Assembly (NCBI RefSeq): GCF_015840915.1
Contig: NZ_CP060398.1
Location: forward strand, 2,666,001 to 2,730,000
Direction of reading: 5' to 3'
Length of the DNA stretch: 64,000 nt
Source of the DNA: Synechococcus sp. CBW1002
Lineage (GTDB): Bacteria > Cyanobacteriota > Cyanobacteriia > PCC-6307 > Cyanobiaceae
Shown: positions 9,989-18,925 of the stretch, one piece after another
Numbering within the stretch: the first letter of the stretch is position 1
Layout of the letters: each line of letters begins with the position of its first letter
Position numbers and translations under genes: made by a program
The notes under the pieces: generated by a model
Database searches by the model: none
Seen by the model: only the letters and a program-made list of their open reading frames with translations
What the model was told of the DNA's origin: nothing

Positions 9989-10588
9989 TCAGGCCGCTGC
10001 CAGGTTGGCCGCCACGAAGTCCCAATTCACCAGCTTGTCGAGGAAGGTGGTGATGTAATCAGGGCGACGGTTCTGATAATCGAGGTAGTAGGCGTGCTCC
10101 CACACGTCCATGGTCAGCAGCGCCTTCTGACCGTGGGCCAGGGGCAGATCGGCATTGGCGGTCTTGGTCACCTTGAGGGTGCCGCCATCCAGCACCAGCC
10201 AGGCCCAGCCACTGCCGAACTGGGTGGCGCCGGCAGCCTTGAAGGCCTCGACAAAGGCCTCGAAGCTGCCGAAATCAGCGGCGATCTTGTCGGCCAGGGC
10301 GCCGCTGGGAGCACCGCCACCGCCGGGCTTCATGCACTGCCAGTAGAAGCTGTGGTTCCACACCTGGGCGGCGTTGTTGAACACACCGGCCTTGCTGGCA
10401 TCACCGGCCACGGCCGTGATCACGTCGTCCAGGCTCTTGCCTTCCAGATCAGTGCCGGCCACCAGGTTGTTGAGGTTGGTGACGTAGGCATTGTGGTGCT
10501 TGCCGTGGTGAAACTCCAGGGTCCGGCTGCTGATATGGGGCTCGAGCGCATCGAGTCCATAGGGCAGCGCGGGCAGCGTGTGAGCCAT
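9989..10588 (-). CDS. sodB: Iron superoxide dismutase
   Basis: This 199-residue enzyme converts superoxide to hydrogen peroxide and oxygen. Metal ligands are H27 ([13 protein letters not shown]), H79 ([11 protein letters not shown]), D161 and H165 ([12 protein letters not shown]). The residues [12 protein letters not shown] mark the Fe rather than the Mn class. There is no export signal, so it is cytosolic. Many open-ocean picocyanobacteria rely on a nickel enzyme instead, so an Fe form fits a coastal or freshwater strain (family knowledge, then inference). It has its own terminator 100 nt downstream. Confidence 0.95.
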   Translation of the reverse strand: MAHTLPALPYGLDALEPHISSRTLEFHHGKHHNAYVTNLNNLVAGTDLEGKSLDDVITAVAGDASKAGVFNNAAQVWNHSFYWQCMKPGGGGAPSGALADKIAADFGSFEAFVEAFKAAGATQFGSGWAWLVLDGGTLKVTKTANADLPLAHGQKALLTMDVWEHAYYLDYQNRRPDYITTFLDKLVNWDFVAANLAAA

Positions 10589-10787
10589 GGGGGAAGGGAA
10601 AGGGCTTGGGAAAAGCCTGCCGCAGGAGGGCCGGGCCGGTCAGTTGTGGGCTCGGTGCCGCCAGGGCAGGACGGGATTCAGGCTCGATGGAGCCTTGTCA
10701 GAGGCATCCTAACGATTGCTACAGGTTTTCGATGTCAGGCGCCTCTCCGGCAAAGGCCTTGGCGTTCAGTGTCCAGCAACCAAGGCC

Positions 10788-11501
10788 TCAGCTGCCGATC
10801 CGCAGCAGTTCCACCTCGAAGATCAGGGTGGCGTTGGGGGGAATCACACCACCGGCGCCCCGTTCGCCGTAGGCCAGATCAGCGGGAATCACCAGCTTGC
10901 GCTTGCCACCCACCTGCATGCCGGCCACGCCTTCGTCCCAGCCGCGGATCACCCGGCCGGCGCCGAGGGGAAAGGAGAAGGGGCCGCGACCGTAGCTGGA
11001 GTCGAACTCCTTGCCGCTTTCCAGGGTGCCGCGGTAGTTGACCACGACCGTCTGACCGCTCTGAGCCTCGGGGCCATCACCGATCACCAGGTCGGTGATG
11101 CGCAGGCCACTGGGGGTGACCCGCTCCTTGGCAGCGTCCATGGGACCTCCGAGGGAAGACGCTCCCTGGGCCAGGGCCGCATCGGAGGAGCTGGAGATCG
11201 GCGAATCAGAAGCCATGGCAAACAGGGTGGGGTTGGGATCGTTGGGGTCGAGTTCCAGCGGTGCCTGCACAACGGCCCGAGCGGTCCGGCTCACCTCTGG
11301 GGCGTTGAGGGCCTGAGCCGCCAGACCGGTGCTGGCTGCTGCCGCGTTGGTCACGGCCACTGCCGGACTGGCTGATGCTTCGGCCACGGAAGACTCGGCA
11401 CTGGCCGCGCCGATCACGGTGGAGGGGGCCACCAGCTGGCTCACGAAGGCCACCATCAGGCAGGCCACGAACACCGCCGAGCTGATCAGGATGTCGCGCA
11501 T
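10788..11501 (-). CDS. FKBP-type peptidyl-prolyl cis-trans isomerase, membrane-anchored or exported
   Basis: A 237-residue protein. Residues 4-26 ([20 protein letters not shown]) form a hydrophobic signal or anchor. An Ala/Ser/Pro-rich linker runs to about residue 125, followed by a complete FKBP domain ([84 protein letters not shown]). Aromatic active-site residues (Y, F, W, Y, F) are in place, so it should be catalytic. It probably acts in the periplasm or thylakoid lumen on protein folding. Confidence 0.9.
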   Translation of the reverse strand: MRDILISSAVFVACLMVAFVSQLVAPSTVIGAASAESSVAEASASPAVAVTNAAAASTGLAAQALNAPEVSRTARAVVQAPLELDPNDPNPTLFAMASDSPISSSSDAALAQGASSLGGPMDAAKERVTPSGLRITDLVIGDGPEAQSGQTVVVNYRGTLESGKEFDSSYGRGPFSFPLGAGRVIRGWDEGVAGMQVGGKRKLVIPADLAYGERGAGGVIPPNATLIFEVELLRIGS

Positions 11502-11579
11502 GGGGCAGCTGGCAAGGAACAGGTGGGCTGCGCCGATTCTGCCTCCTGAACCGTTCGCCCCCGGGCGGTGCCGGCTGGC

Positions 11580-11921
11580 TCAGTCTGGGGTGTCGGCACT
11601 GATCTGGCGCTGCCGCAGGGCCTGCTCCAGCCGGTCGATGCGTCCCCGCAGCTCATCCAGCTCCCGCTGCCGTGCCAGGCCCAGATCCTCAAGCAATTGA
11701 TCGCGGTTGCGCTCCAGCTGCCGCTCCGCCTGTTGCTCCAGCTCCGGAGTTTCGCCGCGCAGGGCCTTGAGCACGTCCTCCACCAACGCGGAGGCCTGGC
11801 CGGGATCGAGCCGACCGCTGCGGACCCAGTCCTGACTCACCAGGCGCAGCCGGTCTCCCACCAGCGATGTGGTGCCGAGGCCGCGCAACAGCAGCATCTG
11901 CAGCAGGTTGCCCTGGTCCAT
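11580..11921 (-). CDS. Phasin-like alpha-helical protein, conserved hypothetical
   Basis: A 113-residue protein, almost wholly helical and charged. It begins MDQGNLLQMLLLRGLGTTSL with an amphipathic helix, then runs as a Q/E/R-rich coiled coil (residues 55-105). This looks like the short phasin-like proteins annotated in cyanobacteria, but no catalytic motif is visible and I do not assign a function. It is divergent from lnt (54 bp apart). Confidence 0.65.
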   Translation of the reverse strand: MDQGNLLQMLLLRGLGTTSLVGDRLRLVSQDWVRSGRLDPGQASALVEDVLKALRGETPELEQQAERQLERNRDQLLEDLGLARQRELDELRGRIDRLEQALRQRQISADTPD

Positions 11922-11975
11922 GGATCGGCTGCTTTCTTGTTCTGAACAGATTGGCCGTTCCTAGGCTCCACCGCC

Positions 11976-13598
11976 ATGGGAGCAGACCGGTGTCGCTGGT
12001 GGATCGGAGCGGCTGTCGCCGGTGCCGGGGCAGGGTTGGCTCTGCCGCCCTGGGGAGCTCCCTGGCTGCTGTGGCCGGCCCTGGCGCTGCTCTGGGCCCT
12101 GCCGCGTTCGCCGCTTGGCTGGCGCGGCGGCTGGGCCTGGGGCGCGGCGGCGGTGCTGGTGAGCCACCGCTGGCTGCTCTGGCTCCATCCCCTCGACTGG
12201 GTGGGGGTGCCCGTGCCCCTCAGCCTGCCCCTCAGCCTGCTGCTCTGGGGGTTGTGCGGCCTGGCTGGGGCCCTGCTGGTGGCCCTGTGGCTGGCTGTCT
12301 TGATGCGTCTGGAGGGCTGGTGGGGAGCCGGTGGTCTCGCGGCCGCGATCACCGCCGCGGCGCTGTGGGGACTGGCCGAGGTGCAACTGGCCCGCGGCCC
12401 GCTCTTCTGGATCGGCCTGGGGGCTTCAGCCCTGCCGGGTGATCGCGCCCTGGCGGCCTGGGCGAGCCTCGGCGGCGCCGGCCTGGTGGCGGCGTTGCAG
12501 CTCCTGATCGCCTGGCTGCTGTGGCGCGTTCTGCTGCTGTTGGTCCGCCGCCTTTGGTCTGAAGGGATCGCTGCGCTGCTGAGCTGGCTCCTGGCCGTCC
12601 TTCTGCTGCATGGTGTGGGAGCCGCCCTGCTGCGGGCTTCCGAGCAGGCCCCAGCTGCCCAGGCAGCGAATGCCACCCAGTCCCCATCGGCATTGCCGGC
12701 ACCGGCCCATGGTCAGCGGCTTCTGGTGGTCCAGCCGGCGATTCCCACCCGGCAGAAATTCGAAGCAGCCCAGCAGCAGCAGCTGCTGCAGAGGCTGGCG
12801 GCAGCACAACAGCTGGCCGTGGCGGCAGGGGCAGCCTGGGAGCCGATCGATGCGCTGCTGTTGCCCGAGGGTGCCCTGCCGCTGGATCAGCCCCTGCCTG
12901 ATCCAGCACCGAGCGAAGTGCTCAGCGGCGGCTTTCGTCGCCAGGACGCGGAGGTGCGCAGCAGCGTGCTGCGCTTTGCGCCTGGCGATCAGGCTCGGCC
13001 CAGCGGCTGGATCGATAAGGCCCGGGTCGTGCCGCTGGGGGAATGGGTCCCCCTGGCCCACCTGTGGCGCTGGAGTGGCCTCTCGGCCGTGGGGGGGATC
13101 ACACCGGGGGCGCCGTCGCGGCTGCTGGAGAGGCCCGGCGGGGCGATCGGGGTGGCGATCTGCTACGAGATCGCCGACGGTGTCGGTCAGCGAGCCGCGG
13201 TGGCCGCCGGGGCACAGTGGCTGCTGGCCAGCGCCAATCTCGACCCCTACCCCGCCCAGCTCCAGGGCCAGTTCCAGGCCCTGGCCCAGCTGCGGGCCCT
13301 GGAAACAGGTCGCTGGCTGGTGAGTGCGGCCAACACCGGACCCAGCCTGGTGGTCGACAGCTCCGGTCGTCTGCGCGCCGCCCTCCCCCCGGGCAGGCCG
13401 GTCACGACGGTGCTCGGCCTGGAGCCGCGTGACGCCATGACCCCCTATGACCGGTTCGGGGAGCTGCCGTTGCTGGGGCTCGCCCTGGCTGGAGGGGCCT
13501 GGGGCACGCTTGGCTACCGGGTGGTTCCGAGCAACGGGTCCAGGTCCACGTGGGCTTCGAAGGCATCGGCGAGGCGATCCAGCAGCGCGTCGCGCTGA
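11976..13598 (+). CDS. lnt: Apolipoprotein N-acyltransferase
   Basis: Lnt adds the third acyl chain to lipoproteins at the inner membrane. Six to seven hydrophobic segments occupy residues 10-215. A nitrilase-like domain follows, with the catalytic triad E298 (LLLPEGALP), K348 ([14 protein letters not shown]) and C396 (AICYEI). A last membrane segment lies near residue 500 ([16 protein letters not shown]). The final 28 residues are polar, Ser/Arg-rich and encoded opposite the end of cobQ; the two convergent genes overlap by 85 bp. The protein is 540 residues. A putative lipoprotein substrate (22239-23081) is in the same window. Confidence 0.9.
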   Translation: MGADRCRWWIGAAVAGAGAGLALPPWGAPWLLWPALALLWALPRSPLGWRGGWAWGAAAVLVSHRWLLWLHPLDWVGVPVPLSLPLSLLLWGLCGLAGALLVALWLAVLMRLEGWWGAGGLAAAITAAALWGLAEVQLARGPLFWIGLGASALPGDRALAAWASLGGAGLVAALQLLIAWLLWRVLLLLVRRLWSEGIAALLSWLLAVLLLHGVGAALLRASEQAPAAQAANATQSPSALPAPAHGQRLLVVQPAIPTRQKFEAAQQQQLLQRLAAAQQLAVAAGAAWEPIDALLLPEGALPLDQPLPDPAPSEVLSGGFRRQDAEVRSSVLRFAPGDQARPSGWIDKARVVPLGEWVPLAHLWRWSGLSAVGGITPGAPSRLLERPGGAIGVAICYEIADGVGQRAAVAAGAQWLLASANLDPYPAQLQGQFQALAQLRALETGRWLVSAANTGPSLVVDSSGRLRAALPPGRPVTTVLGLEPRDAMTPYDRFGELPLLGLALAGGAWGTLGYRVVPSNGSRSTWASKASARRSSSASR

Positions 13599-15088
13599 CG
13601 GCCGTGGTGGGGCTGGTGCTCGCTCAGGGGGGGAAGACCGCGGCGCCGGCGCAGCTGGTTCAGCCAGCGCCGCCGCCAGGGTCCGTTCTCGAAGACGCCG
13701 TGCAGGTAGGTGCCCGCCACTTCGCCGCCCTGCTCACCAGCCGAACGCCACCAGCCCAGCCCTGCCTCCGCCGCCAGGGGGGCGCAGGGGCCAGGGCCAG
13801 GGCCCGATTGCAGGAGTTCCGTGCGGCCGTGGTGCAGCTCGAAGCCCTCCAGCTGCAGCGGGTCTCCCGGTGGCCAGAGGGCGGTGCTGAGGCGCTGGCG
13901 CAGGGTCTTGGCGGGGCTGAACGTGGTGGCCAGCGGCAACAGGCCGAGGCCTGGCAGTGTGCTGGTCGAGACCCCTGGCGTGGCGCCTTCGAGACCCTCG
14001 GGATCCTGCAGCCGCTGGCCCAGCATCTGCAGCCCGCCGCAGAGGCCGAACACCTGGCCGCCGCCGGCCAGGTAGGCGGCGATCTCCTCGCTCAGGCCAG
14101 CCGCCTGCAGGCCGGCCAGATCGCGCAGGGTCTGCTTGCTGCCCGGCAGGATCAGGGCATCGGGCCGGCCGAGCGCCTCGCCGGGCCGAACCCAGCGCAG
14201 CTGCACGCTGGGTTCGGCTTCGAGCGGATCGAGATCGGAGAAGTTGCTCAGCGATGGCAGCCGCAGCACGGCGATCTCCAGCTCGGCACCGCTCTTGCGG
14301 CCGCGCCGCTCCAGCAGATCGAGCGAGTCTTCCGGTGGAAACAGCTCCTCCAGCCAGGGCATCACCCCCAGCACGGGCACCCCGGTCTGGGCCTCCAGCC
14401 AGCTCCGACCGGCATCGAACAGCTCCCGGCGTCCCCGGAAGCGATTGATCAACAGACCCCGGATCAGCGGGCGCTCCACCGGACGCAGCAATGCCAGGGT
14501 GCCGACGATCTGGGCGAAGACACCACCACGCTCGATGTCGGCCACCAGCAGGCAACGGGCCCGCAGGAACTGGGCCAGGCGCAGGTTGGTGAGATCGCGG
14601 GCCTGCAGGTTCACTTCCACCGGGCTGCCGGCTCCCTCCAGCACCAGCCGGCCGCCAGGGTGCTGCTGCTGAAGCTCCGCCAGGCCCTGGCGGATCGCCC
14701 GCCAACCGGGCCGGAACCAATCGCGGTAGTAGTGCTCGGCCCGGGCGGTGCCCACCGAGCGGCCCAGGTGGATCACCTCGCTGGTGCTGTCGCCCCGCGG
14801 CTTGAGCAACACCGGGTTCATGGCCGCCAGGGGCTCCAGCCCCGCGGCCCAGGACTGCAGGGCCTGGGAGTAGGCCATCTCGCCGCCGGCCGGATCCACC
14901 CAGGCGTTGTTGCTCATGTTCTGCCCCTTGAAGGGCACGGGCGTTTCACCGCGACGCTTCAGTACCCGGCAGAGGGCGGCGGTCATCAGCGACTTGCCGG
15001 CCCCGCTGCTGGTGCCCAGCACCATCAGCGGCGGCAGGGAGGCTGACGGAGGTTGGCAGCTGGATCGTGGATCGACGCATTCGGTCAT
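13514..15088 (-). CDS. cobQ: Cobyric acid synthase
   Basis: CobQ amidates four carboxylates of adenosylcobyrinic a,c-diamide with glutamine-derived ammonia in (pseudo)cobalamin synthesis. The P-loop is GTSSGAGKS near residue 25, then [15 protein letters not shown] and [16 protein letters not shown]. The class I glutaminase domain has its cysteine in [11 protein letters not shown] and its histidine in [10 protein letters not shown] chose the ATG at 15088, giving 524 residues. The longer open frame upstream overlaps the previous gene and has no similarity to CobQ. Start and upstream stop overlap as ATGA. Confidence 0.93.
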   Translation of the reverse strand: MTECVDPRSSCQPPSASLPPLMVLGTSSGAGKSLMTAALCRVLKRRGETPVPFKGQNMSNNAWVDPAGGEMAYSQALQSWAAGLEPLAAMNPVLLKPRGDSTSEVIHLGRSVGTARAEHYYRDWFRPGWRAIRQGLAELQQQHPGGRLVLEGAGSPVEVNLQARDLTNLRLAQFLRARCLLVADIERGGVFAQIVGTLALLRPVERPLIRGLLINRFRGRRELFDAGRSWLEAQTGVPVLGVMPWLEELFPPEDSLDLLERRGRKSGAELEIAVLRLPSLSNFSDLDPLEAEPSVQLRWVRPGEALGRPDALILPGSKQTLRDLAGLQAAGLSEEIAAYLAGGGQVFGLCGGLQMLGQRLQDPEGLEGATPGVSTSTLPGLGLLPLATTFSPAKTLRQRLSTALWPPGDPLQLEGFELHHGRTELLQSGPGPGPCAPLAAEAGLGWWRSAGEQGGEVAGTYLHGVFENGPWRRRWLNQLRRRRGLPPLSEHQPHHGRQRDALLDRLADAFEAHVDLDPLLGTTR

Positions 15089-15495
15089 CGCCGTGGCCGG
15101 TACCGGCTGACCCAGTGCCGGAGGCGTTGCAGGGGAGTGGCTGTCGGGATCTCTCCGGTCCAGGTGGCCAGCAGCTGGCGTCCCATCGGGGTCAGCCGGA
15201 CCCGCTCCGTCAGGCCCTGCCCATCCACCTCGCGCCGCAGGACGCCGAGCCGGATCAACCAGATCCAGTCGTTCTCGACCGAGTCGGGCGCAGCAACCCT
15301 GCCCCGGAAGAGGCGATCGAGGTCGGTCCGCTGGCAGAAGCCGGCGCTGCTGATCGCCTGGTCGCTGACCAAGCCATAGAACGTATGCCGGTAGGGGAGG
15401 GAGCAGACGGCCCGCTCGGCTCGCTTCCAGGAGCGCTGGTCGCGTTCCTCGTCGTCTCCTTGAGGAGCCGTGTGGTTCGTCGGCTGTGGATGCAT
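15085..15495 (-). CDS. Npun_F0494-like conserved cyanobacterial protein
   Basis: A 136-residue soluble protein starting [10 protein letters not shown] (an upstream ATG at 15534 would add 13 residues). The conserved part is [39 protein letters not shown] and [12 protein letters not shown] recall this pattern from the cyanobacterial Npun_F0494 family, whose function is unknown. The last part resembles a small winged-helix-like fold, but that is weak inference. Its stop overlaps the cobQ start by 4 nt, so the two are translationally coupled. Confidence 0.72.
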   Translation of the reverse strand: MHPQPTNHTAPQGDDEERDQRSWKRAERAVCSLPYRHTFYGLVSDQAISSAGFCQRTDLDRLFRGRVAAPDSVENDWIWLIRLGVLRREVDGQGLTERVRLTPMGRQLLATWTGEIPTATPLQRLRHWVSRYRPRR

Positions 15496-15652
15496 CAGGC
15501 GATTGTGGCCGCTTGTCCTCCCCACAGACCACACCCTTGAATCCGCAGGGTCTTTGATTCAATTGGACGACGTCCTGGAGATCCCGCGCCTGGCCGCGGC
15601 ACCGGAATCGCCTGCACCGGATTGATCCTCACTGCCCTTTCCGCCGCGCCCC

Positions 15653-16315
15653 ATGTTGTTGCTGGCCTCCGCCTCTCCTGCCCGCCGCCGCCTCCTGGAG
15701 CAGGCCTGTATTCCCCATCGGGTCCAGGTGAGTGGGGTGGATGAGGAGGCGATTCATCACCCCAATCCCGAACAGCTGGTCCAGAGGCTGGCCCAGGCGA
15801 AAGCCGAGGCGGTGCTGGCTCAGTTGCCAGATGCACGCAACCCTGCGTCGGTGCTGGAGGCAACGGAGGCCATGAAGACCTCGGCGGTGCTGGGCTGCGA
15901 CTCCGTGCTCAGCATGGATGGCGACGTCTATGGCAAGCCTGTCGATGCAGACGAGGCCTGCCAACGCTGGCGCCGCATGGCCGGAGGTTGGGCTGAGTTG
16001 CATACAGGCCATTGCCTGATTCGGCTCAGCGGGGCCAGCCAGCCCGTTGACCCTCCGACTGATTCCTGCGTTTCCCCACCGTCAGTGCTGGCAGCGGCTG
16101 TGCAGCTGGCCACCGTCACCACTCGCGTGAAGTTTGCCTGCTTGAACGAGGCGGAGATCGCCGCCTATGTCGCCACCGGCGAACCGCTGCGTTGTGCCGG
16201 TGGCTTTGCCTTGGAGGGTCGTGGCGGGCTGTTGGTGGAGCAGATCCAAGGCTGCTTCAGCAACGTGATCGGTCTGAGCCTGCCGCTGCTGAACAACTGG
16301 CTGAGGCGTCCTTAG
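15653..16315 (+). CDS. maf: Maf-family nucleoside triphosphate pyrophosphatase
   Basis: Maf proteins hydrolyse non-canonical or excess NTPs (often dTTP/UTP or modified bases) to the monophosphate. The N-terminal [13 protein letters not shown], the KAEAVLAQ helix, the catalytic aspartate in [11 protein letters not shown] and the [10 protein letters not shown] loop are all present in a 220-residue protein. The stop codon TAG (16313-16315) is part of the 4-bp target duplication made by the IS element that begins at 16316, so the gene is intact despite the insertion. Confidence 0.9.
   Translation: MLLLASASPARRRLLEQACIPHRVQVSGVDEEAIHHPNPEQLVQRLAQAKAEAVLAQLPDARNPASVLEATEAMKTSAVLGCDSVLSMDGDVYGKPVDADEACQRWRRMAGGWAELHTGHCLIRLSGASQPVDPPTDSCVSPPSVLAAAVQLATVTTRVKFACLNEAEIAAYVATGEPLRCAGGFALEGRGGLLVEQIQGCFSNVIGLSLPLLNNWLRRP
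16312..16315. repeat. Target site duplication (left) of the IS5 element
   Basis: TTAG directly precedes the left end and recurs directly after the right end (17686-17689). It fits the YTAR target typical of IS5-family elements. The last three bases are the maf stop codon. Confidence 0.85.
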
Positions 16316-17685
16316 GAGTTTGCTGAAAAACCCCGCCGCCTCTGCGAAAATAGGGCAACTGCCCCAGGTTTGATGCGAGGTCAGCAGGAGCGCAGCGGCT
16401 CCTTGTTCTCCTACGTCTCGATCGAGGAGCGGATCCCGACCAGCCATCCACTCAGGCGGATTCGCAAGCTGGCGGATCAGGCCCTCGATCGACTCAATCC
16501 CACCTTCTGCAGGTTGTATGCCTCAGAAGGGAGACCATCGGTGCCGCCAGAGCAGCTGCTGCTGGCCTCGTTGTTGCAGGCGTTCTACGGCATCCGCTCC
16601 GAGAGGCTGCTGCTGGAGCAGGTCCACTACAACCTGCTGTTCCGCTGGTTTGTGGGCTTGAGCCCTGACGATGCGATCTGGCATCCGACCACATTCACCA
16701 AGAATCGTGATCGGCTCCTCACTGACGACGTCATGGGGCTGTTCCTGGAGAAGCTGATGGGAGCACCCGAGGTCAAACCGCTGCTCAGTGACGAGCACTT
16801 TTCGGTGGACGGCACGTTGCTCCAGGCCTGGGCGTCACACGCTTCCTTGGAGCGGATCGATGGCCAGGAGGATCCTCCGCCTCCGCCCACAGGTCCTGGC
16901 GAAGGATTCGGTGCTCCCAAAGAGGGAAAGAAGCGCGCCAAAGGGGACTTTCGCGGCATCAAGCTCAGCAACGAGACCCACCGCTCCAGCACCGATCCTG
17001 AGGCACGGCTGGCCCGGAAATCGAATGCCCATCCAGCGCAGCTGAGCTATCGGGGCCATGTCCTCATGGACAACCGCCACGACCTGATCGTCGATTGCCG
17101 CGTCACCCAGGCCACGGGCACCGGTGAGCGGGATGCCGCCAAAGAGATGGCAGCAGACCTCACCGGTGCCCACCAGAAGACCGTCGGCGCCGACAAGAAC
17201 TACGACACCAAAGGGTTTGTCGCTGAGATGCGGCGGATCGGTGTCACGCCCCACGTGGCCCAGAACACGGCCCGCAGCGGTGGCTCAGCCATTGATGGCC
17301 GCACCACCCGTCACGTGGGCTACTCCAAATCGATCAACGCCCGCCGGGGGATCGAAAAGGTGTTTGGTTGGATCAAGGCGTTCGGAGGGCTGCGCCAGTT
17401 CAAACTGCGCGGTACCGAGAAGGTCGGCGCCGTGTTTGGCCTGCATGTGATCGCCTACAACCTGATCCGCCTGGGCAACCTGCTCAAGCCCGCGATGGAG
17501 GCGGCATGAACAGCCCGTTGTCCAGAGGTGTGCCCAATAGGCCTCAACCAATGCCTTGCAGAGAGGCCAACGATGCCGAAATCGGGCTGTTTGCGGCTCT
17601 GATAGCCGCCGATCCGTCTTTTTGAGCCGGAAATCCACTGATGCCTGTGGAAAACTGGCTCGTGGGTTGGTTTTTCAGCAAACTC
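16316..17685 (+). mobile_element. IS5-family insertion sequence, complete, 1370 bp
   Basis: The element has 17-bp perfect terminal inverted repeats (GAGTTTGCTGAAAAACC at 16316-16332 and its complement at 17669-17685), one full-length DDE transposase and a 4-bp TTAG duplication on both sides. All features expected of a functional copy are present, and the intact target duplication suggests a fairly recent insertion. A 176-bp tail between the transposase stop and the right end shows no convincing gene. Confidence 0.92.
16370..17509 (+). CDS. IS5-family DDE transposase
   Basis: A 379-residue transposase. The N-terminal DUF772-type domain (ERIPTSHPLRRIRKLADQAL, then RPSVPPEQLLLASLLQAFYG) precedes the RNase H-like core. 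The DDE residues are seen in FSVDGTLLQAW, VGADKNYDT and RRGIEKVFGWIK. A proline/glycine-rich insert (residues 163-185) separates the first strand from the rest. Intact, with no frameshift. The promoter is probably in or next to the left inverted repeat. Confidence 0.92.
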   Translation: MMRGQQERSGSLFSYVSIEERIPTSHPLRRIRKLADQALDRLNPTFCRLYASEGRPSVPPEQLLLASLLQAFYGIRSERLLLEQVHYNLLFRWFVGLSPDDAIWHPTTFTKNRDRLLTDDVMGLFLEKLMGAPEVKPLLSDEHFSVDGTLLQAWASHASLERIDGQEDPPPPPTGPGEGFGAPKEGKKRAKGDFRGIKLSNETHRSSTDPEARLARKSNAHPAQLSYRGHVLMDNRHDLIVDCRVTQATGTGERDAAKEMAADLTGAHQKTVGADKNYDTKGFVAEMRRIGVTPHVAQNTARSGGSAIDGRTTRHVGYSKSINARRGIEKVFGWIKAFGGLRQFKLRGTEKVGAVFGLHVIAYNLIRLGNLLKPAMEAA

Positions 17686-17689
17686 TTAG
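17686..17689. repeat. Target site duplication (right) of the IS5 element
   Basis: Second copy of TTAG. Its first three bases, read on the minus strand, are the TAA stop codon of the YcgJ-like gene that follows. Confidence 0.85.
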
Positions 17690-18516
17690 CGAAACAGGTT
17701 CTCGATCAGGTTCTGCAAGCCCGACCCACCGCTGGAAGGATTGCCGTAACCAGGATACTGGTTGCTGGGGTAGCGATTATCGGGATAACTGTTGTTCGGG
17801 TAACGGTTGTCCTGATAGCGGTTGTCGGGATAGCGGCCACTGGAATTGCTGCCACTGTCATTGCGGTAGGTCTCCAATTCCATATTGGCCCAGCGGAAGA
17901 CGGTTGAACGCCCGCGGGTGCTGTAGGTCACGGGATAGGTTCCGGTCGCATCACTCATCACCAGCCGGCCCATGCGGTTGTAGAAGGTGTAGCGGCGACC
18001 GTCTCGCAGATCCACCACATAGGAGGTGCCACTGCTGGTGGCACGCCGTTGCAGATCGCATCGACCGCTGAAGATGCGCCGGTTCCGATCACTCAGTTGG
18101 CAAGTGGCGGTATCGTCAGCCGGATTGCGCCAGCTTTGGGTGGATCCACCACTGCTGTTGCCGAACAGCTGCTTGTTGAGCTGCTGGCTCACATTCTTTC
18201 GCTTGCGACCATCTTCCCAGCAGATCTGCTGCCGCAGGTCGCACTCCGCTCCGGTGCTGAATCGGATCTCCTCCTGGCGCGGCTTACCGGAGAGCCGATT
18301 CACAAGATCACGCTCCGCTTTGCTGCCGAATTCGTTGCGGGTGGCCTCGGTGGAGGGTCCTCTGCTGTCGTAGCAGATTTTCTGGCTCCGATCACAGACA
18401 AAGCCGTTGCGAGAGAGATCGAGCGTCTTGGTGTCAGCATGGGCCGGCTCCAGGGCGATCAGCGGAGCGACCAGGGCTGCAATCAGAAGCGGATAGACAC
18501 TGGAGGTGCGATGCAT
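17686..18516 (-). CDS. Exported YcgJ/Fels1-like protein with Asn/Tyr-rich C-terminal repeats
   Basis: The ATG at 18516 gives 276 residues with a good signal peptide (MHRTSSVYPLLIAALVAPLI, cleavage near AHA). Two Cys-pair units follow: GFVCDRSQKICYDSRG with ATRNEFGSKAERDL, then GAECDLRQQICWEDGRKRKN. I recall these from the YcgJ/Fels-1 prophage-like family of unknown function. A further Cys pair (CQLSDRNRRIFSGRC) is present. The end of the protein carries five or six imperfect RYPDNRY-type units. The stop codon is inside the IS target duplication. An upstream ATG at 18666 would bury the signal peptide. Confidence 0.72.
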   Translation of the reverse strand: MHRTSSVYPLLIAALVAPLIALEPAHADTKTLDLSRNGFVCDRSQKICYDSRGPSTEATRNEFGSKAERDLVNRLSGKPRQEEIRFSTGAECDLRQQICWEDGRKRKNVSQQLNKQLFGNSSGGSTQSWRNPADDTATCQLSDRNRRIFSGRCDLQRRATSSGTSYVVDLRDGRRYTFYNRMGRLVMSDATGTYPVTYSTRGRSTVFRWANMELETYRNDSGSNSSGRYPDNRYQDNRYPNNSYPDNRYPSNQYPGYGNPSSGGSGLQNLIENLFR

Positions 18517-18925
18517 GGCGGTGAGGCGGATGGGCTGTGCAGTCATCGGTTGGCTTGCGCTGCCGTGCCTGGGTCGAGGTGGCAGTGGAGTGAATTCTGT
18601 CTTTGAACAGGCGTTCCTAAAAACAACTGTAGACGGTTTGACAGTCATTTCTTGTCTTAGGTGCAACTATTCCTGTTTATTCTGATGGCGTTGATGGCGT
18701 CTTCTTGCACGTCCCTGGCAATCATGCTGCGAATCGCGGTGCAGTAGGCAGGCAGGCGCCGAGATTATTCATTCCTGTTCATCTGATCCTTCCCGGCTGC
18801 TGATCCGGCGGTTGTGGATCTGGGAAGAAGTCACAGACGCAGAAACCATAAAAAACCCCCACCGCGAGGTGAGGGCAGATCAGGCACCAGTCGTGGTTGA
18901 TTCGCAGGGCAAGCCCTGGGTTGAA
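18517..18925. other. 409-bp intergenic region between the ycgJ-like gene and psbC
   Basis: No open frame here looks coding. The region should hold the promoter of the minus-strand YcgJ-like gene (proximal part) and it holds the psbC terminator (18850-18875). In between I see no clear repeat, tRNA or attachment site. The middle (18660-18790) is visibly less GC-rich than the flanks. Confidence 0.6.
18850..18875 (-). terminator. Rho-independent terminator of psbDC
   Basis: On the minus strand an 8-bp stem with one G-T pair (18868-18875 with 18856-18863) and a 4-nt loop is followed by six T residues. It lies about 50 nt after the psbC stop. Confidence 0.88.

Noticed and set aside
15089-15562. 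N-terminal extension of cobQ by 158 residues
   Set aside because: It overlaps the conserved Npun_F0494-like gene in another frame and is unlike CobQ; the ATG at 15088 gives the family length.
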